A stretch of 64,000 nucleotides of DNA from NCBI RefSeq assembly GCF_900115925.1, contig NZ_FOYF01000003.1:504721-568720 (forward strand). The letters are read 5' to 3'. Positions 47,441 through 56,507 of the stretch are shown here, piece after piece (the first letter of the stretch is position 1; each line of letters starts with the position of its first letter). Position numbers and translations under genes: made by a program. This DNA comes from Bacillus sp. cl95. GTDB taxonomy: Bacteria; Bacillota; Bacilli; Bacillales; Cytobacillaceae. The notes beneath the pieces were generated by a model. The model was given only the letters and a program-made list of their open reading frames with translations, was not told the DNA's origin and did no database searches.

Positions 47441-48465
47441 TAGCTAACGCCCCTTTTCATTTTTTTCGAACTCTCAATCAAGACATTTAGCTTTTCTAAG
47501 GCTGCACCAGAGTCAATGCTATCTTTCGCGGCTTCTATTCCCTCTTTAATGCTTTCGGTTTTTCCTGCTGCAAAAATCCCAATCGCTGCATTCAAGAGCA
47601 CAGTATCTAGGAATGCTCCCTTTTCTCCCATTAAGACTCTCTTAAGGATTTCTGCATTTTCTTGAGGGCCACCACCTTTGATACGGTCATTTTTAATAAT
47701 CGATAAACCCATTTCCTTCGGATGAAGTATCGATTTTTCCAATTTCCCTTGATTCAAAAAGATAAGATGATTTTCTCCCTGCAGGGATGCTTCATCCATA
47801 AACCCTGCTCCGTTTAATACAACAGCACGTTCCCTTCCAAGGGAAGTGAGTACCTTTGCGAACATGTCGAGAAGGTCACGACGATAAATGCCTAATACTT
47901 GATAATCTAAATTTATTGGGTTCGTAAGTGGACCAATCAAATTAAATATCGTTGGTATTCTTAGTTCCCTTCTTACTTTCATAATCCGCTTTAACAAAGG
48001 ATGAACATTGGGAGCAAAAAGAAATGCAATTCCATTTTCTTCGAGATTGTATTCAATGATTTCCGGTTCCATCTCACAATCGATTCCAAGATGCATAAGA
48101 ACATCCGCACTGCCGCATTTGCTTGAAACGCTCCGATTTCCATGTTTTGCCACCTTCACTCCTGCACCTGCAATGACAAATGCTGCAGTGGTACTAATGT
48201 TGAAACTGGATGATCCATCCCCGCCCGTCCCGCAATTATCCAGGACTCCCTCAAATTTTCTTCTAAAAGGATACGCATGATCTCTGATAGCCTTCACGAT
48301 GCCCGTAATTTCTTCCATGCTTTCACCCTTTGTTTTGAGTGCCATTAGGAACGCTGCGATTTCACTATCTGTTATATCTTCATTCAATATCTTGCCAATG
48401 GCTTCTTTCATTTCCATTTCCGATATCGAGACTCCTTCAGACAATTTTTCCAAATAATCCTTCAT
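47440..48465 (-). CDS. trpD: Anthranilate phosphoribosyltransferase TrpD
   Basis: A 341-residue transferase adding phosphoribosyl to anthranilate. The PRPP site is DNCGTGGDGSSSFNIST (about 77-93), followed by KHGNRSVSSKCGSADVL (about 107-123), both intact. The start lies 29 bp inside trpG and has AAGGGAGGG upstream, so translation is coupled. Confidence 0.96.
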   Translation of the reverse strand: MKDYLEKLSEGVSISEMEMKEAIGKILNEDITDSEIAAFLMALKTKGESMEEITGIVKAIRDHAYPFRRKFEGVLDNCGTGGDGSSSFNISTTAAFVIAGAGVKVAKHGNRSVSSKCGSADVLMHLGIDCEMEPEIIEYNLEENGIAFLFAPNVHPLLKRIMKVRRELRIPTIFNLIGPLTNPINLDYQVLGIYRRDLLDMFAKVLTSLGRERAVVLNGAGFMDEASLQGENHLIFLNQGKLEKSILHPKEMGLSIIKNDRIKGGGPQENAEILKRVLMGEKGAFLDTVLLNAAIGIFAAGKTESIKEGIEAAKDSIDSGAALEKLNVLIESSKKMKRGVS

Positions 48466-49048
48466 TGGTACTTCCCTCCCTTATTAAATTTAAGAAATTG
48501 GCTAAAAGTTGTTTTCCATGTATCGTACCGACAGATTCCGGGTGAAACTGGACTCCATAAACAGGATAAGTTTCATGTTTCAGCGCCATAATTTCTTGAT
48601 CATCCGTAGCGAATGCCATTGATTTCAAATGATCAGGTAACCTGGAGCTTTCAACGACCAGTGAATGGTAGCGCATGACTTCAAATGGATTAGGAATTCC
48701 ACTGAACAAGTTTTCTTCATTGTGGCTTATAAGGGAGGTCTTCCCATGCATGATTTTTTTTGCTTGCTTCACGTTTCCTCCAAAGGTGTATCCTATAGCT
48801 TGATGACCAAGACATATACCTAAAATAGGAATCCGATTATAAAAAGTCTGGATAATCTCTACACAAATCCCTGCATTCTCAGGTCTTCCTGGTCCTGGTG
48901 AAAGAATGATGGCTTCTGGATTTAATGATGTTATATCGTCAATACTGATTTGGTCATTGCGATAAACTTGAATCCTCTCTCCCAATTCACCAAGGTATTG
49001 ATAAAGATTAAATGTAAACGAATCGTAATTATCAATTAGGATTAACAT
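48437..49048 (-). CDS. trpG: Anthranilate synthase glutamine amidotransferase TrpG
   Basis: A 203-residue class I glutamine amidotransferase. The nucleophile is Cys79 in GICLGHQAIG and the partner His-Glu pair is in VQFHPESVGT (about 168-177). It gives ammonia to TrpE, and may also serve p-aminobenzoate synthesis (PabA role). It overlaps trpE by 7 bp and trpD by 29 bp. In B. subtilis this gene is not in the trp operon. Confidence 0.92.
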   Translation of the reverse strand: MLILIDNYDSFTFNLYQYLGELGERIQVYRNDQISIDDITSLNPEAIILSPGPGRPENAGICVEIIQTFYNRIPILGICLGHQAIGYTFGGNVKQAKKIMHGKTSLISHNEENLFSGIPNPFEVMRYHSLVVESSRLPDHLKSMAFATDDQEIMALKHETYPVYGVQFHPESVGTIHGKQLLANFLNLIREGSTNEGLFGKIV

Positions 49049-50439
49049 GAATTCCCCCCCAAAAATCCTCTTAGTTTATTTATCGTTTCTTCATACTCTT
49101 GTTCAGGATCTGAGTCATACACAATACCTGCGCCGGCCTGTATATAGGCTTCATCTCCCTTTACGAGCATGGTTCGAATGGCGAGAGCAAAGTCCATATT
49201 CCCATCTGCGGAAATGTATCCGATAGCCCCTCCGTAAACACCCCTTTTGCTTTCTTCTATGTCATTGATCAATTGCATGGCACGAATTTTAGGAGCCCCT
49301 GCCACCGTTCCAGCGGGTAGGCAAGAAGCCAAAGCATCCAGCGCATTCAAACCTTCCCTCAACTGACCTTGTGCCTCTGAGACTATGTGCATCACATGCT
49401 TGAATTTCTCAACCTGCATGTATTTATTAACGGAAACTGTTCCAAATTCACACACTTTTCCAAGATCATTTCTACCAAGGTCAACTAACATTCTGTGTTC
49501 GGCAATTTCTTTTGGGTCGGTCCTTAATTCATTTTCCAAAAATTCATCTTCTTGTTTATCACGTCCACGTTTTTTCGTTCCGGCAATAGGATTGGTGTAA
49601 ACCGTTCTTCCTTCCACTTTCACTAAGCTTTCCGGAGATGAACCTGCGAGTGTATACTCTCCGAAATCCACAAAGAACATATATGGGGAAGGGTTTTGAA
49701 TACGGAGTTTTCTATAAAATTGAAAGGGATCACCTTTGAATTTTGCTTTCATTCGTTGCGATAGGACGATTTGAAATAGGTCACCGCTTTCGATGTATTT
49801 CTTCGCTTCCTTCACTCTTTCCATAAATAATTCTTTACTGATATAAGGTACAAATTTTCCCTTTTCACTTTCGTCTCCCACAGGTTCTGTAAAAGGCGCT
49901 TCAATTTGCTCTTTCCTCATTTGCATTTTTTTACCAATGCATTCTAAAGTTGAATTTTCAAGGGGATTTCCTATTATTAAAATCTTTTGTTCTAAATGAT
50001 CGAAAGCAATGATTACTTCATAAAACATCAGGTGTACATCAGGCATGTTTAAAGGATCATTTAGCAAATTGCCTATGTTCTCAAAGTGGCGCGCGATATC
50101 ATAGCCTACATAGCCAACTGCTCCACCTACAAAGGGAACGCTACAATCCAACTTTCTTTTATGGCTCAACATTTCCTTTGTAATATCAAGTGGGTTTCCA
50201 ATGAAAGTTGTTCGTCCTCCCTCCTCCTTTATAACTTCAACCTCTTTCCCAAATGACTTGAGTTCAATTGTGGGATCAGCTCCGATAAATGAAAAACGCC
50301 CATTTTCCTGGTGCTTGTGAGAGCTTTCCAGTAAGAATTTCTTTTCGCCACTTAGTTTTTTCATGATGGTAATCGGTGTCAAATGGTCTCCCTGGATTTC
50401 AAAAACGAGTGGAAAATCTTTTAATAATTGATTTTTCAT
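49042..50439 (-). CDS. trpE: Anthranilate synthase component I TrpE
   Basis: A 465-residue chorismate-using enzyme. The C-terminal catalytic region has LSQRMKAKFKGDPF, AGSSPESLVKVEGR, PIAGTKKRGRD, EIAEHRMLVDLGRNDLGKV and CLPAGTVAGAPKIRAM. The LLESS motif for tryptophan feedback binding is present in the N-terminal part (KKFLLESSHKHQ). The ATG at 50439 is chosen for the AAAGGGG site 9 bases upstream; the frame runs to 50499 inside the leader terminator. It is the first gene of trpEGDCFBA. Confidence 0.96.
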   Translation of the reverse strand: MKNQLLKDFPLVFEIQGDHLTPITIMKKLSGEKKFLLESSHKHQENGRFSFIGADPTIELKSFGKEVEVIKEEGGRTTFIGNPLDITKEMLSHKRKLDCSVPFVGGAVGYVGYDIARHFENIGNLLNDPLNMPDVHLMFYEVIIAFDHLEQKILIIGNPLENSTLECIGKKMQMRKEQIEAPFTEPVGDESEKGKFVPYISKELFMERVKEAKKYIESGDLFQIVLSQRMKAKFKGDPFQFYRKLRIQNPSPYMFFVDFGEYTLAGSSPESLVKVEGRTVYTNPIAGTKKRGRDKQEDEFLENELRTDPKEIAEHRMLVDLGRNDLGKVCEFGTVSVNKYMQVEKFKHVMHIVSEAQGQLREGLNALDALASCLPAGTVAGAPKIRAMQLINDIEESKRGVYGGAIGYISADGNMDFALAIRTMLVKGDEAYIQAGAGIVYDSDPEQEYEETINKLRGFLGGNSC

Positions 50440-50462
50440 GATGATGCCCCTTTCAAACAAAA

Positions 50463-50508
50463 TAAAAAAGTCCCCTATACGCACAGAAAAACTGTGCATA
50501 TAGAGGAC
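50463..50508 (-). terminator. Terminator of T-box 1 (trpE-proximal)
   Basis: A stem of about 17 bp with a T5 loop (50470-50486 with 50492-50508) ends on the minus strand in TTTTTTATT, 24 bp before the trpE ATG. Confidence 0.92.
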
Positions 50509-50745
50509 GATGCTTTAACCGCGGTGCCACCTCGATTGGAGCCAATTGGCTCCCTCTTTCGGATACGGGACTATTATCTGTCCGATATCCTATCCTTTTA
50601 ACGGTGGAAACCCGTGCATTCCTACTGAAAATTCAGAACACCTCTCGCAAGTCCATTCTATATGGTCATTCGTACCGGCTCGCACCTGCCCCGGCTCTCT
50701 GAAACGAAAGAATCATATATACTCCTCTTGCTCAACGATTTACAT
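50463..50745 (-). ncRNA. Tryptophan T-box leader 1
   Basis: The minus strand shows a stem I with AGAGAGCCGGGGCAGGTGCGAG, a specifier loop GAATGGACTTGCGAG whose UGG codon (50653-50655) is for tryptophan, and the T-box AGGTGGCACCGCGG at 50519-50532. The bulge UGGC can pair with GCCA, the acceptor end expected for tRNA-Trp with G73. The terminator follows. Uncharged tRNA-Trp should favour the antiterminator and switch trp genes on. Confidence 0.92.
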
Positions 50746-50758
50746 TATTCTTTTTTAT

Positions 50759-50940
50759 TGGCTCTTTTCACAAACTTTGTTGTTATTGGAACAAGAAAAA
50801 GCCGGCTTTAGGGCTTGTTCTATGCTGATACCCATAGGATCTATCGTTTAGAAATTTATTTTGAGGAAAAGAGCACGAAATAAGTATCTATACGTTTTGT
50901 TGCTTTATTCGTAAAAGCAACATCCAATGCGAAAACAGCT
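50759..50940 (+). repeat. Dispersed structured element, full copy C
   Basis: A 182-bp copy starting TGGCTCTTTTCACAAACTTTG and ending GCGAAAACAGCT on the plus strand. The first stem GGCTCTTTTC pairs with internal GGAAAAGAGC. The hairpin position has GAACAAG/CTTGTTC, different in sequence from copies B and D but still paired. It lies exactly between the terminator of T-box 2 and the start of T-box 1. Confidence 0.85.
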
Positions 50941-50951
50941 TTTTTAAATAC

Positions 50952-50987
50952 AAAAAGGGCCTCCCGTCAATAAAGGACGAGAAACCC
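50952..50987 (-). terminator. Terminator of T-box 2 (promoter-proximal)
   Basis: A 12-bp stem rich in G-U pairs (50957-50968 with 50976-50987) with a 7-nt loop is followed on the minus strand by TTTTTGTATTT. Confidence 0.9.
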
Positions 50988-51262
50988 GTGGTGCCACCTT
51001 CGTTGGCTGCATGAAACAGCCCGCTTACCTGTATCGAAGCTGAAATCAAAGCTAAGCATGACAAAATCATACTTCTACCTTTGAACGCTTGAATACATGT
51101 CTCATGTAACGTTGAGATATTCGCCAAAGCCTACACCCATCAGGTTCGGTTTGGAAGCTCGGAAGTCCATTCACACCTACATCTACACTGATTCTCACCA
51201 ACCATCAGCTCTCTGGAGTTTCTGTAAGGGTTACTACTCTTCGTCAATGCTTTTATCTTCAA
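50952..51262 (-). ncRNA. Tryptophan T-box leader 2
   Basis: A second complete T-box upstream of the first: stem I with AGAGAGCTGATGGTTGGTGAG, a specifier loop GTGTGAATGGACTTCCGAGC with UGG (51167-51169), and the T-box AGGTGGCACCACGGG at 50985-50999. Tandem T-boxes raise the fold-induction and tighten the off state. Confidence 0.9.
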
Positions 51263-51274
51263 TTATTGTTTTTT

Positions 51275-51303
51275 ATCATATTCTCTTCGCAAAAATAAGT
51301 CAA
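51275..51303 (-). promoter_or_regulatory. SigmaA promoter of the trp operon
   Basis: On the minus strand TTGACT and TATGAT are separated by 17 bp, with the start predicted about 7 bp further, just before T-box 2. The leader to trpE is then about 830 nt. Confidence 0.85.
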
Positions 51304-51430
51304 TGATAAAATTAAAATTTTCAAAATATATTTCTTTTTTCCTGATTTATTGGAAAATTTTCACTCTGCTATTTGATTCATCTTAAACAAATATTAACGA
51401 TAGCAGAAAAAACAAAGGCGGTATCAGACT

Positions 51431-52684
51431 TTGAAAGAAGAAATGGAAAACCTCTGTAAGCAAAAGAGTCGGAAACCTGAAGGTATAGGGGAACAAAAAT
51501 GGGCTATCATGTCCATTTCTTCTATTCCGCTTGTCATGACATTAGGAAATTCGATGTTGATTCCTGTTTTACCATCGATGGAGAAGGAATTATCAATCTC
51601 TTCTTTTCAATCGAGTATGATTATCACCGTTTATTCTATTGTTGCGATTATCCTTATCCCTATTGCGGGTTATCTCTCTGACCATATCGGCAGGAAAAAA
51701 GTAATCATTCCAAGTCTTATCATTGCTGGTATAGGAGGAATTGTCTCAGGATGGGCAGCCTGGAAGATGAATGATGCCTATTGGATTATCCTTGTTGGAA
51801 GGGCACTTCAAGGCGTTGGTGCTGCTGGTGCAGCTCCGATCGTACTGCCACTTGTGGGCGACATGTTCAAAAATGAAGATGAAGTGAGCAGTACTCTTGG
51901 AATTATCGAAACTTCCAACACTTTAGGGAAAGTTCTTAGTCCTGTATTAGGCGCTTTTTTGGCCGGCATTGTTTGGTTCCTACCTTTCTTTTCGTTTCCC
52001 GTTTTCTGTGCGATATCATGCATTTTGATGTTGCTCTTAGTTAAGTGCCCAAAGAGTGAACAAGAGCCGATTCCATTTAAGAAGTTTTTTCAAAACCTTA
52101 AACATATCTTTAAGACGGAGGGACACTGGCTTTACGCCATTTTTTTAGTAGGTGGAATCTTGATGTTTGTCCTTTTCGGAGTCCTGTTTTATTTGACGGA
52201 TGTTTTCGAGAAAGAATATGGGATTGTAGGAATAAAAAAGGGGTTGTTTTTAGCACTCCCGCTCGGCGCATTATGTCTATCTTCGTTTGTGACCGGAAAA
52301 ATCATCAAAAAAAATAAAGTATTGATGAAGTGGCTCATCTTTGCAGGAATTGTCATATCCTGTATAAGCATAGCTGCGTTATATTTTTCAATAAAACTAT
52401 GGTTCATTATCATCATGTTTCTCCTTAGTGGTATAGGAATCGGTGCGGGACTTCCTTGCCTTGATGCCTTAATTACTGAAGGAATTGAAAAAGAAGAAAG
52501 AGGTACAGTTACGTCACTATATAGTTCAATGAGATTTATAGGAGTAGCGGCTGGTCCACCCGTCATCGCGGTGTTACTAAAGCATTCGCACACATGGATT
52601 TTCATATTATTAAGCAGCATTAGTTTGATTGCTGCCCTCGTGACGCTAAAAGCGATACGTCCAAATGCTACAAAAGAGCAGTGA
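51431..52684 (+). CDS. MFS efflux-type transporter (DHA1)
   Basis: A 417-residue major facilitator with twelve spans. The N-terminal half shows the drug/H+ antiporter pattern: motif A as GYLSDHIGRKKVI (about 80-92), GRALQGVGAAGAAPIVLPLVGD (motif B/C region) and TLGIIETSNTLGKVLSPVLGAFLAG. The substrate is unknown. The TTG at 51431 is favoured by AAGGCGG 8 bases upstream; the ATG at 51443 is an alternative. It diverges from the trp operon and ends in a terminator. Confidence 0.83.
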   Translation: MKEEMENLCKQKSRKPEGIGEQKWAIMSISSIPLVMTLGNSMLIPVLPSMEKELSISSFQSSMIITVYSIVAIILIPIAGYLSDHIGRKKVIIPSLIIAGIGGIVSGWAAWKMNDAYWIILVGRALQGVGAAGAAPIVLPLVGDMFKNEDEVSSTLGIIETSNTLGKVLSPVLGAFLAGIVWFLPFFSFPVFCAISCILMLLLVKCPKSEQEPIPFKKFFQNLKHIFKTEGHWLYAIFLVGGILMFVLFGVLFYLTDVFEKEYGIVGIKKGLFLALPLGALCLSSFVTGKIIKKNKVLMKWLIFAGIVISCISIAALYFSIKLWFIIIMFLLSGIGIGAGLPCLDALITEGIEKEERGTVTSLYSSMRFIGVAAGPPVIAVLLKHSHTWIFILLSSISLIAALVTLKAIRPNATKEQ

Positions 52685-52706
52685 GATTTTCCTCACTGCT
52701 CTTCAA
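52674..52706. terminator. Bidirectional terminator
   Basis: A 12-bp perfect stem (52674-52685 with 52692-52703) with ATTTTC loop overlaps the MFS stop codon and lies between it and the convergent fruA end. Confidence 0.87.
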
Positions 52707-52711
52707 CTATC

Positions 52712-54574
52712 TTAGTTTTTTATCGGTTTCTTTATCATTCCAATTAAAACTGCTGAAATAACCGAACCGATGATAATAGACAATGCATACAAAAGCACAC
52801 CATTTTCGACTAATGGGATAACGAATAATCCACCATGAGGTGCACGCAAACCGATATCAAATGCCATTGACAGCGCTCCTGTTATAGCTGAACCAACAAC
52901 AATGGATGGAATGACCCTTAATGGATCGGCTGCTGCAAAAGGTATGGCTCCTTCCGTTATAAATGAAAGTCCCATCACATAACACGCTTTACCTGCGTCT
53001 TGTTCCTGCTTCGTAAATTTATTTCTAAATATAGTCGTAGCAAGAGCAACGGCAAGAGGTGGAACCATTCCGGCAGCCATTACCGCAGCCATTGGCTCGT
53101 AAACACCATTTGCCAGTAATCCTGTACCAAAAACGTATGCGGCTTTGTTGACGGGTCCTCCCATATCGACGGCCATCATAAGACCTAGGACAATGCCTAA
53201 TAAAATGGCATTTCCTGTTCCAAGACCTGTTAGCCAATCGGTAATGGCACTATTTAGCTGTCCAACAGGCTTGTTTACAACATAAAGCATAACAAATCCA
53301 GTAAGAGCAATTCCTAATAAAGGATAGATCAAAATCGTCTTGATTCCTTCTAGAGATTGTGGCAAACCAACAAATACTTTTTTCAATCCAACCACTAAAT
53401 ATCCTGCGAGGAAACCGGCGATAATTCCCCCTAAAAATCCTGCCCCACCACTTGCTGCCATCATACCGCCAACCATACCAGGAGCAAATCCTGGTCTATC
53501 GGCTATACTTAAGGCAATGAATCCAGCTAATACAGGAATAATCAGACCAAAGGCATTTCCACCGCCTATTGTCATCAAAGCTTCTGCAATAGGGTGATAG
53601 GATGGGTCTTCTGGTTTGAAAGCATTATACCCAAACATAAAGGAAATTGCGATCAGGATACCGCCTCCCACTACGAAAGGAAGCATATTGGAAACACCAT
53701 TCATCAAATGCTGATAAAATCCTCCACGATTTTCCTTTTCATCAGCATCCGTTTTACCATGATCTTCTCCATTAAATACTGGAGCATCTTGCTTTAATCC
53801 TCTTTCAATTAGCTCCTTTGGTCGACGTATGCCATCTGCCACAGCAACCTTTATCACATGTTTGCCTTTGAATCTTGCCATATCAACATTGATATCCGCA
53901 GCAATGATGACAGCTTTTGCTTCTGCAATTTCTTCAGCAGTCAAGACATTCTTCGCGCCGCTTGAACCATTCGTTTCAACCTTAATCGTAATACCCATCT
54001 CAGCTGCTTTTGCTCTTAATGAATCCGCTGCCATATAGGTGTGGGCTATCCCTGTTGGACATGCTGTTACCGCCACAATTTCCGTTTTCTTGTCTATAAC
54101 TTTGTCTTCGGTTTCGTCTTCTTTATCATAGCTGTCGATAATGTTAATGACTTCGGATTTAGATCTTGCATTCAATAACTTTTGACGTGCCTCTTTGATC
54201 ATTAAGATGGACGATAAGCGAGATAAAGCCTCTAAATGAGTATTATTGGCTCCTTCTGGTGCTGCAATCATGAAGAACAAATGTGCAGGTTGGCCGTCTA
54301 ATGATTCATAGTCAACACCGCTCACAGACCTTCCGAATGCGATGGCTGGTTCCTTCACTGCATTAGTCTTAGCATGGGGGATGGCAATCCCTTCTCCAAT
54401 TCCAGTTGTACTCTGCTGCTCGCGTTTGATGATCGCTTCCTTAAATGCGTTAAGATTGTTTAGTTTTCCTGCTTCATATAAAATATTAGCCAACTCTTCA
54501 ATGGCATTTTGTTTTTTATTGGTAGCCATTGATATGAGGACAGTCTCTTCTCTCAATAAAGCGGTAATCTTCAT
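52712..54574 (-). CDS. fruA: Fructose PTS EIIABC component FruA
   Basis: A 620-residue permease that takes up fructose as fructose 1-phosphate. EIIA (about 1-145) has the phospho-histidine in GIAIPHAKT (His about 67). EIIB (about 168-265) has the phospho-cysteine in TACPTGIAHTYMAA. EIIC (about 285-620) is a multi-span channel. It lies 15 bp after fruK and ends the fruRKA operon. Confidence 0.94.
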   Translation of the reverse strand: MKITALLREETVLISMATNKKQNAIEELANILYEAGKLNNLNAFKEAIIKREQQSTTGIGEGIAIPHAKTNAVKEPAIAFGRSVSGVDYESLDGQPAHLFFMIAAPEGANNTHLEALSRLSSILMIKEARQKLLNARSKSEVINIIDSYDKEDETEDKVIDKKTEIVAVTACPTGIAHTYMAADSLRAKAAEMGITIKVETNGSSGAKNVLTAEEIAEAKAVIIAADINVDMARFKGKHVIKVAVADGIRRPKELIERGLKQDAPVFNGEDHGKTDADEKENRGGFYQHLMNGVSNMLPFVVGGGILIAISFMFGYNAFKPEDPSYHPIAEALMTIGGGNAFGLIIPVLAGFIALSIADRPGFAPGMVGGMMAASGGAGFLGGIIAGFLAGYLVVGLKKVFVGLPQSLEGIKTILIYPLLGIALTGFVMLYVVNKPVGQLNSAITDWLTGLGTGNAILLGIVLGLMMAVDMGGPVNKAAYVFGTGLLANGVYEPMAAVMAAGMVPPLAVALATTIFRNKFTKQEQDAGKACYVMGLSFITEGAIPFAAADPLRVIPSIVVGSAITGALSMAFDIGLRAPHGGLFVIPLVENGVLLYALSIIIGSVISAVLIGMIKKPIKN

Positions 54575-54589
54575 TCCGGTTTCCCCCTC

Positions 54590-55501
54590 CTATATCTCAC
54601 TTATCACAAGCTGTGGTAAGATCTCTTCTATCTTTTCTTTTGTACAGAGATCCAATGAAAAAGCAGTGGCACTTCCAGCGGCAACACTAAATCGAAAGGC
54701 TTCTTCGATTTCCCTTTCTGTATATGATGCTGCTAAAAATGCGCCAACCATGGAATCACCAGCGCCAACTGAACTAACAACGCTCCCTTTTGCTACTGAT
54801 GATAATAAAGTTTTTTCGTTATTCATGAATACTGCACCTTTGTCTGCCATAGAGATAATGATATTTTGAGCCCCACGCTCCAGTAGATTTTTCCCTAAAG
54901 GAATAACTTGTTGGACAGATGAAATTTCCACTCCAAACAAATCACCCAATTCATGATGATTTGGTTTAATTAGAAATGGTTCAAAAGGAAGCACGGCATC
55001 AAGTAAGTCACCACCAACATCCACCACAAACGCAGTGCCATTTTGTCTGCAAATTTGGGCAAATTCCAGATAGATTGACTGCGTTATGGTTGAAGGGATA
55101 CTTCCTGACATGACTAGGACATCAAGATTGGTCAATTTCGTTATCTGTTCTTTTAAAGCTTCGAGTTGATCATCCTGAATTTTTGGCCCAGTTGCATTGA
55201 TTTCCGTTTCATTTTTCGACTTTATCTTAATGTTGATTCGCGTATCTTCTTTCACACGGACAAATTCAGATTGCACTCCTTCAGATATAAGTTGATTTTC
55301 AATATAATCACCTGTAAATCCACCGAGGAATCCTAGTGCTTTGTTATCCACTCCTACCCTGCTCAATACTCTCGAGACATTAATCCCTTTTCCGCCTGGA
55401 AACTTCACTTCTGAACTAGTTCGATTCAATTCGCCTACCTTCACTTCTTCGAGTATAACGACGTAATCGACCGAAGGATTTAGTGTCAATGTATAAATCA
55501 T
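54590..55501 (-). CDS. fruK: 1-phosphofructokinase FruK
   Basis: A 303-residue PfkB-family sugar kinase making fructose 1,6-bisphosphate. The substrate motif GGKGINVSRVL (about 37-47) and the C-terminal catalytic motif VGAGDSMVGAFLAA (about 246-259, catalytic Asp in GAGDS) are intact. It overlaps fruR by 4 bp. Confidence 0.95.
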   Translation of the reverse strand: MIYTLTLNPSVDYVVILEEVKVGELNRTSSEVKFPGGKGINVSRVLSRVGVDNKALGFLGGFTGDYIENQLISEGVQSEFVRVKEDTRINIKIKSKNETEINATGPKIQDDQLEALKEQITKLTNLDVLVMSGSIPSTITQSIYLEFAQICRQNGTAFVVDVGGDLLDAVLPFEPFLIKPNHHELGDLFGVEISSVQQVIPLGKNLLERGAQNIIISMADKGAVFMNNEKTLLSSVAKGSVVSSVGAGDSMVGAFLAASYTEREIEEAFRFSVAAGSATAFSLDLCTKEKIEEILPQLVISEI

Positions 55502-56250
55502 GATGTCACAACCTTTATCGAAGTTCTGCCTGCGTACTGATTATGTGTATCAGTTTCTAATTCATTAGTAATGATTGTTGCTTCATGTATGTCAGCTATT
55601 TTGGCAAAATAAACTTCTGAGAACTTTGTTTCATCTGCTAAGACGAATACTTCCCTGGATTGAGATATGGCTTTTTGTTTGACTAGAGCCTCTTCTTGAT
55701 CAGGTGTTGTGAATCCATATTGGGAATGGATCCCATTGACCCCAATAAAACATTTGTCAAAGCGGTAGAGTTCTAGACTAGCCAATGCTCCTCTACCAAT
55801 GAGTGCGTTCGTTTTTGGTTTTGCATAACCGCCAATCACATAGGTTTGAATGCCCTTTTCCAGTAAATCATTTACATGCATTAAACCGTTTGTTACAACA
55901 ACAATCTCTTTTACCGGTAAGAACTCAATCATTTCTTTTATGGTGGAACCTGCATCAAAGAATATGCAGTCTCCCTCTTCAATCAGGCTGGCTGCATATT
56001 GAGCAATTCGCTTTTTTTCTTGAAGGTTTTTGGCTGATTTTTCAATCATACTTGGTTCCTGAAGCTTTCCTTGCAGCCTAGCAGCTCCACCATGGATTCT
56101 TTTTAGATGTTTTTGCTCTTCTAACTGCGATAAGTCACGACGAATCGTAGACTCGGAAGTCTCAGTCAGATCAACTAAGTCCTGTATTTTAACAATATTT
56201 TTTTCTTTTAATATTTGAAGGATTAAACGATGTCGTTCTGGAGTTAGCAT
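55498..56250 (-). CDS. fruR: DeoR-family fructose operon regulator FruR
   Basis: A 250-residue regulator with an N-terminal helix-turn-helix (about 5-55, DLVDLTETSESTIRRDLSQLEEQ) and a C-terminal sugar-phosphate sensing domain with DAGSTIKEM (about 99-107) and TNGLMHV. It probably senses fructose 1-phosphate and releases the operator at 56319-56366. It is the first gene of fruRKA and so controls its own synthesis. Confidence 0.92.
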   Translation of the reverse strand: MLTPERHRLILQILKEKNIVKIQDLVDLTETSESTIRRDLSQLEEQKHLKRIHGGAARLQGKLQEPSMIEKSAKNLQEKKRIAQYAASLIEEGDCIFFDAGSTIKEMIEFLPVKEIVVVTNGLMHVNDLLEKGIQTYVIGGYAKPKTNALIGRGALASLELYRFDKCFIGVNGIHSQYGFTTPDQEEALVKQKAISQSREVFVLADETKFSEVYFAKIADIHEATIITNELETDTHNQYAGRTSIKVVTS

Positions 56251-56289
56251 ATCTCCACCACCTCATTTTTTATCTTAATGTCATCTTAC

Positions 56290-56303
56290 TGTAACCGATT
56301 ACA
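56290..56303. promoter_or_regulatory. cre site for CcpA upstream of fruR
   Basis: TGTAACCGATTACA fully matches the cre consensus TGWAANCGNTNWCA. It lies 40 bp before the fruR ATG, downstream of the likely promoter, a position for repression by roadblock. Confidence 0.8.
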
Positions 56304-56318
56304 TAAATCAACCAAAAA

Positions 56319-56366
56319 CTTTCAAAAACATTCAAAATCACTCAATTTATATGACAGCTTTCAAAA
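56319..56366. promoter_or_regulatory. Candidate FruR operator repeats
   Basis: Related 9-mers CTTTCAAAA, CATTCAAAA and CACTCAATT start at 56319, 56329 and 56339 (10-bp phase), with another CTTTCAAAA at 56358. Helically phased direct repeats like these are typical of DeoR-family operators. Confidence 0.55.
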
Positions 56367-56507
56367 TATCATTACTAATTCGATTGCATTTAAGCAAACT
56401 TCTCTTACAACAAAGCAAAATACAACTGTACATTTGTGTTGACTCATAAGATTCAGTGTATAATAGTTAAATGGACTAAAATCATTACATGTAAAGGATG
56501 AAATTTC

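Noticed and set aside
50440-51300. TRAP binding site (GAG/UAG repeats) upstream of trpE
   Set aside because: No run of regularly spaced GAG/UAG triplets; the leader is explained by two T-boxes.
54342-54869. 175-codon plus-strand open frame
   Set aside because: Antisense to the fruA-fruK junction; low-complexity Ser/Ala translation typical of a shadow frame.
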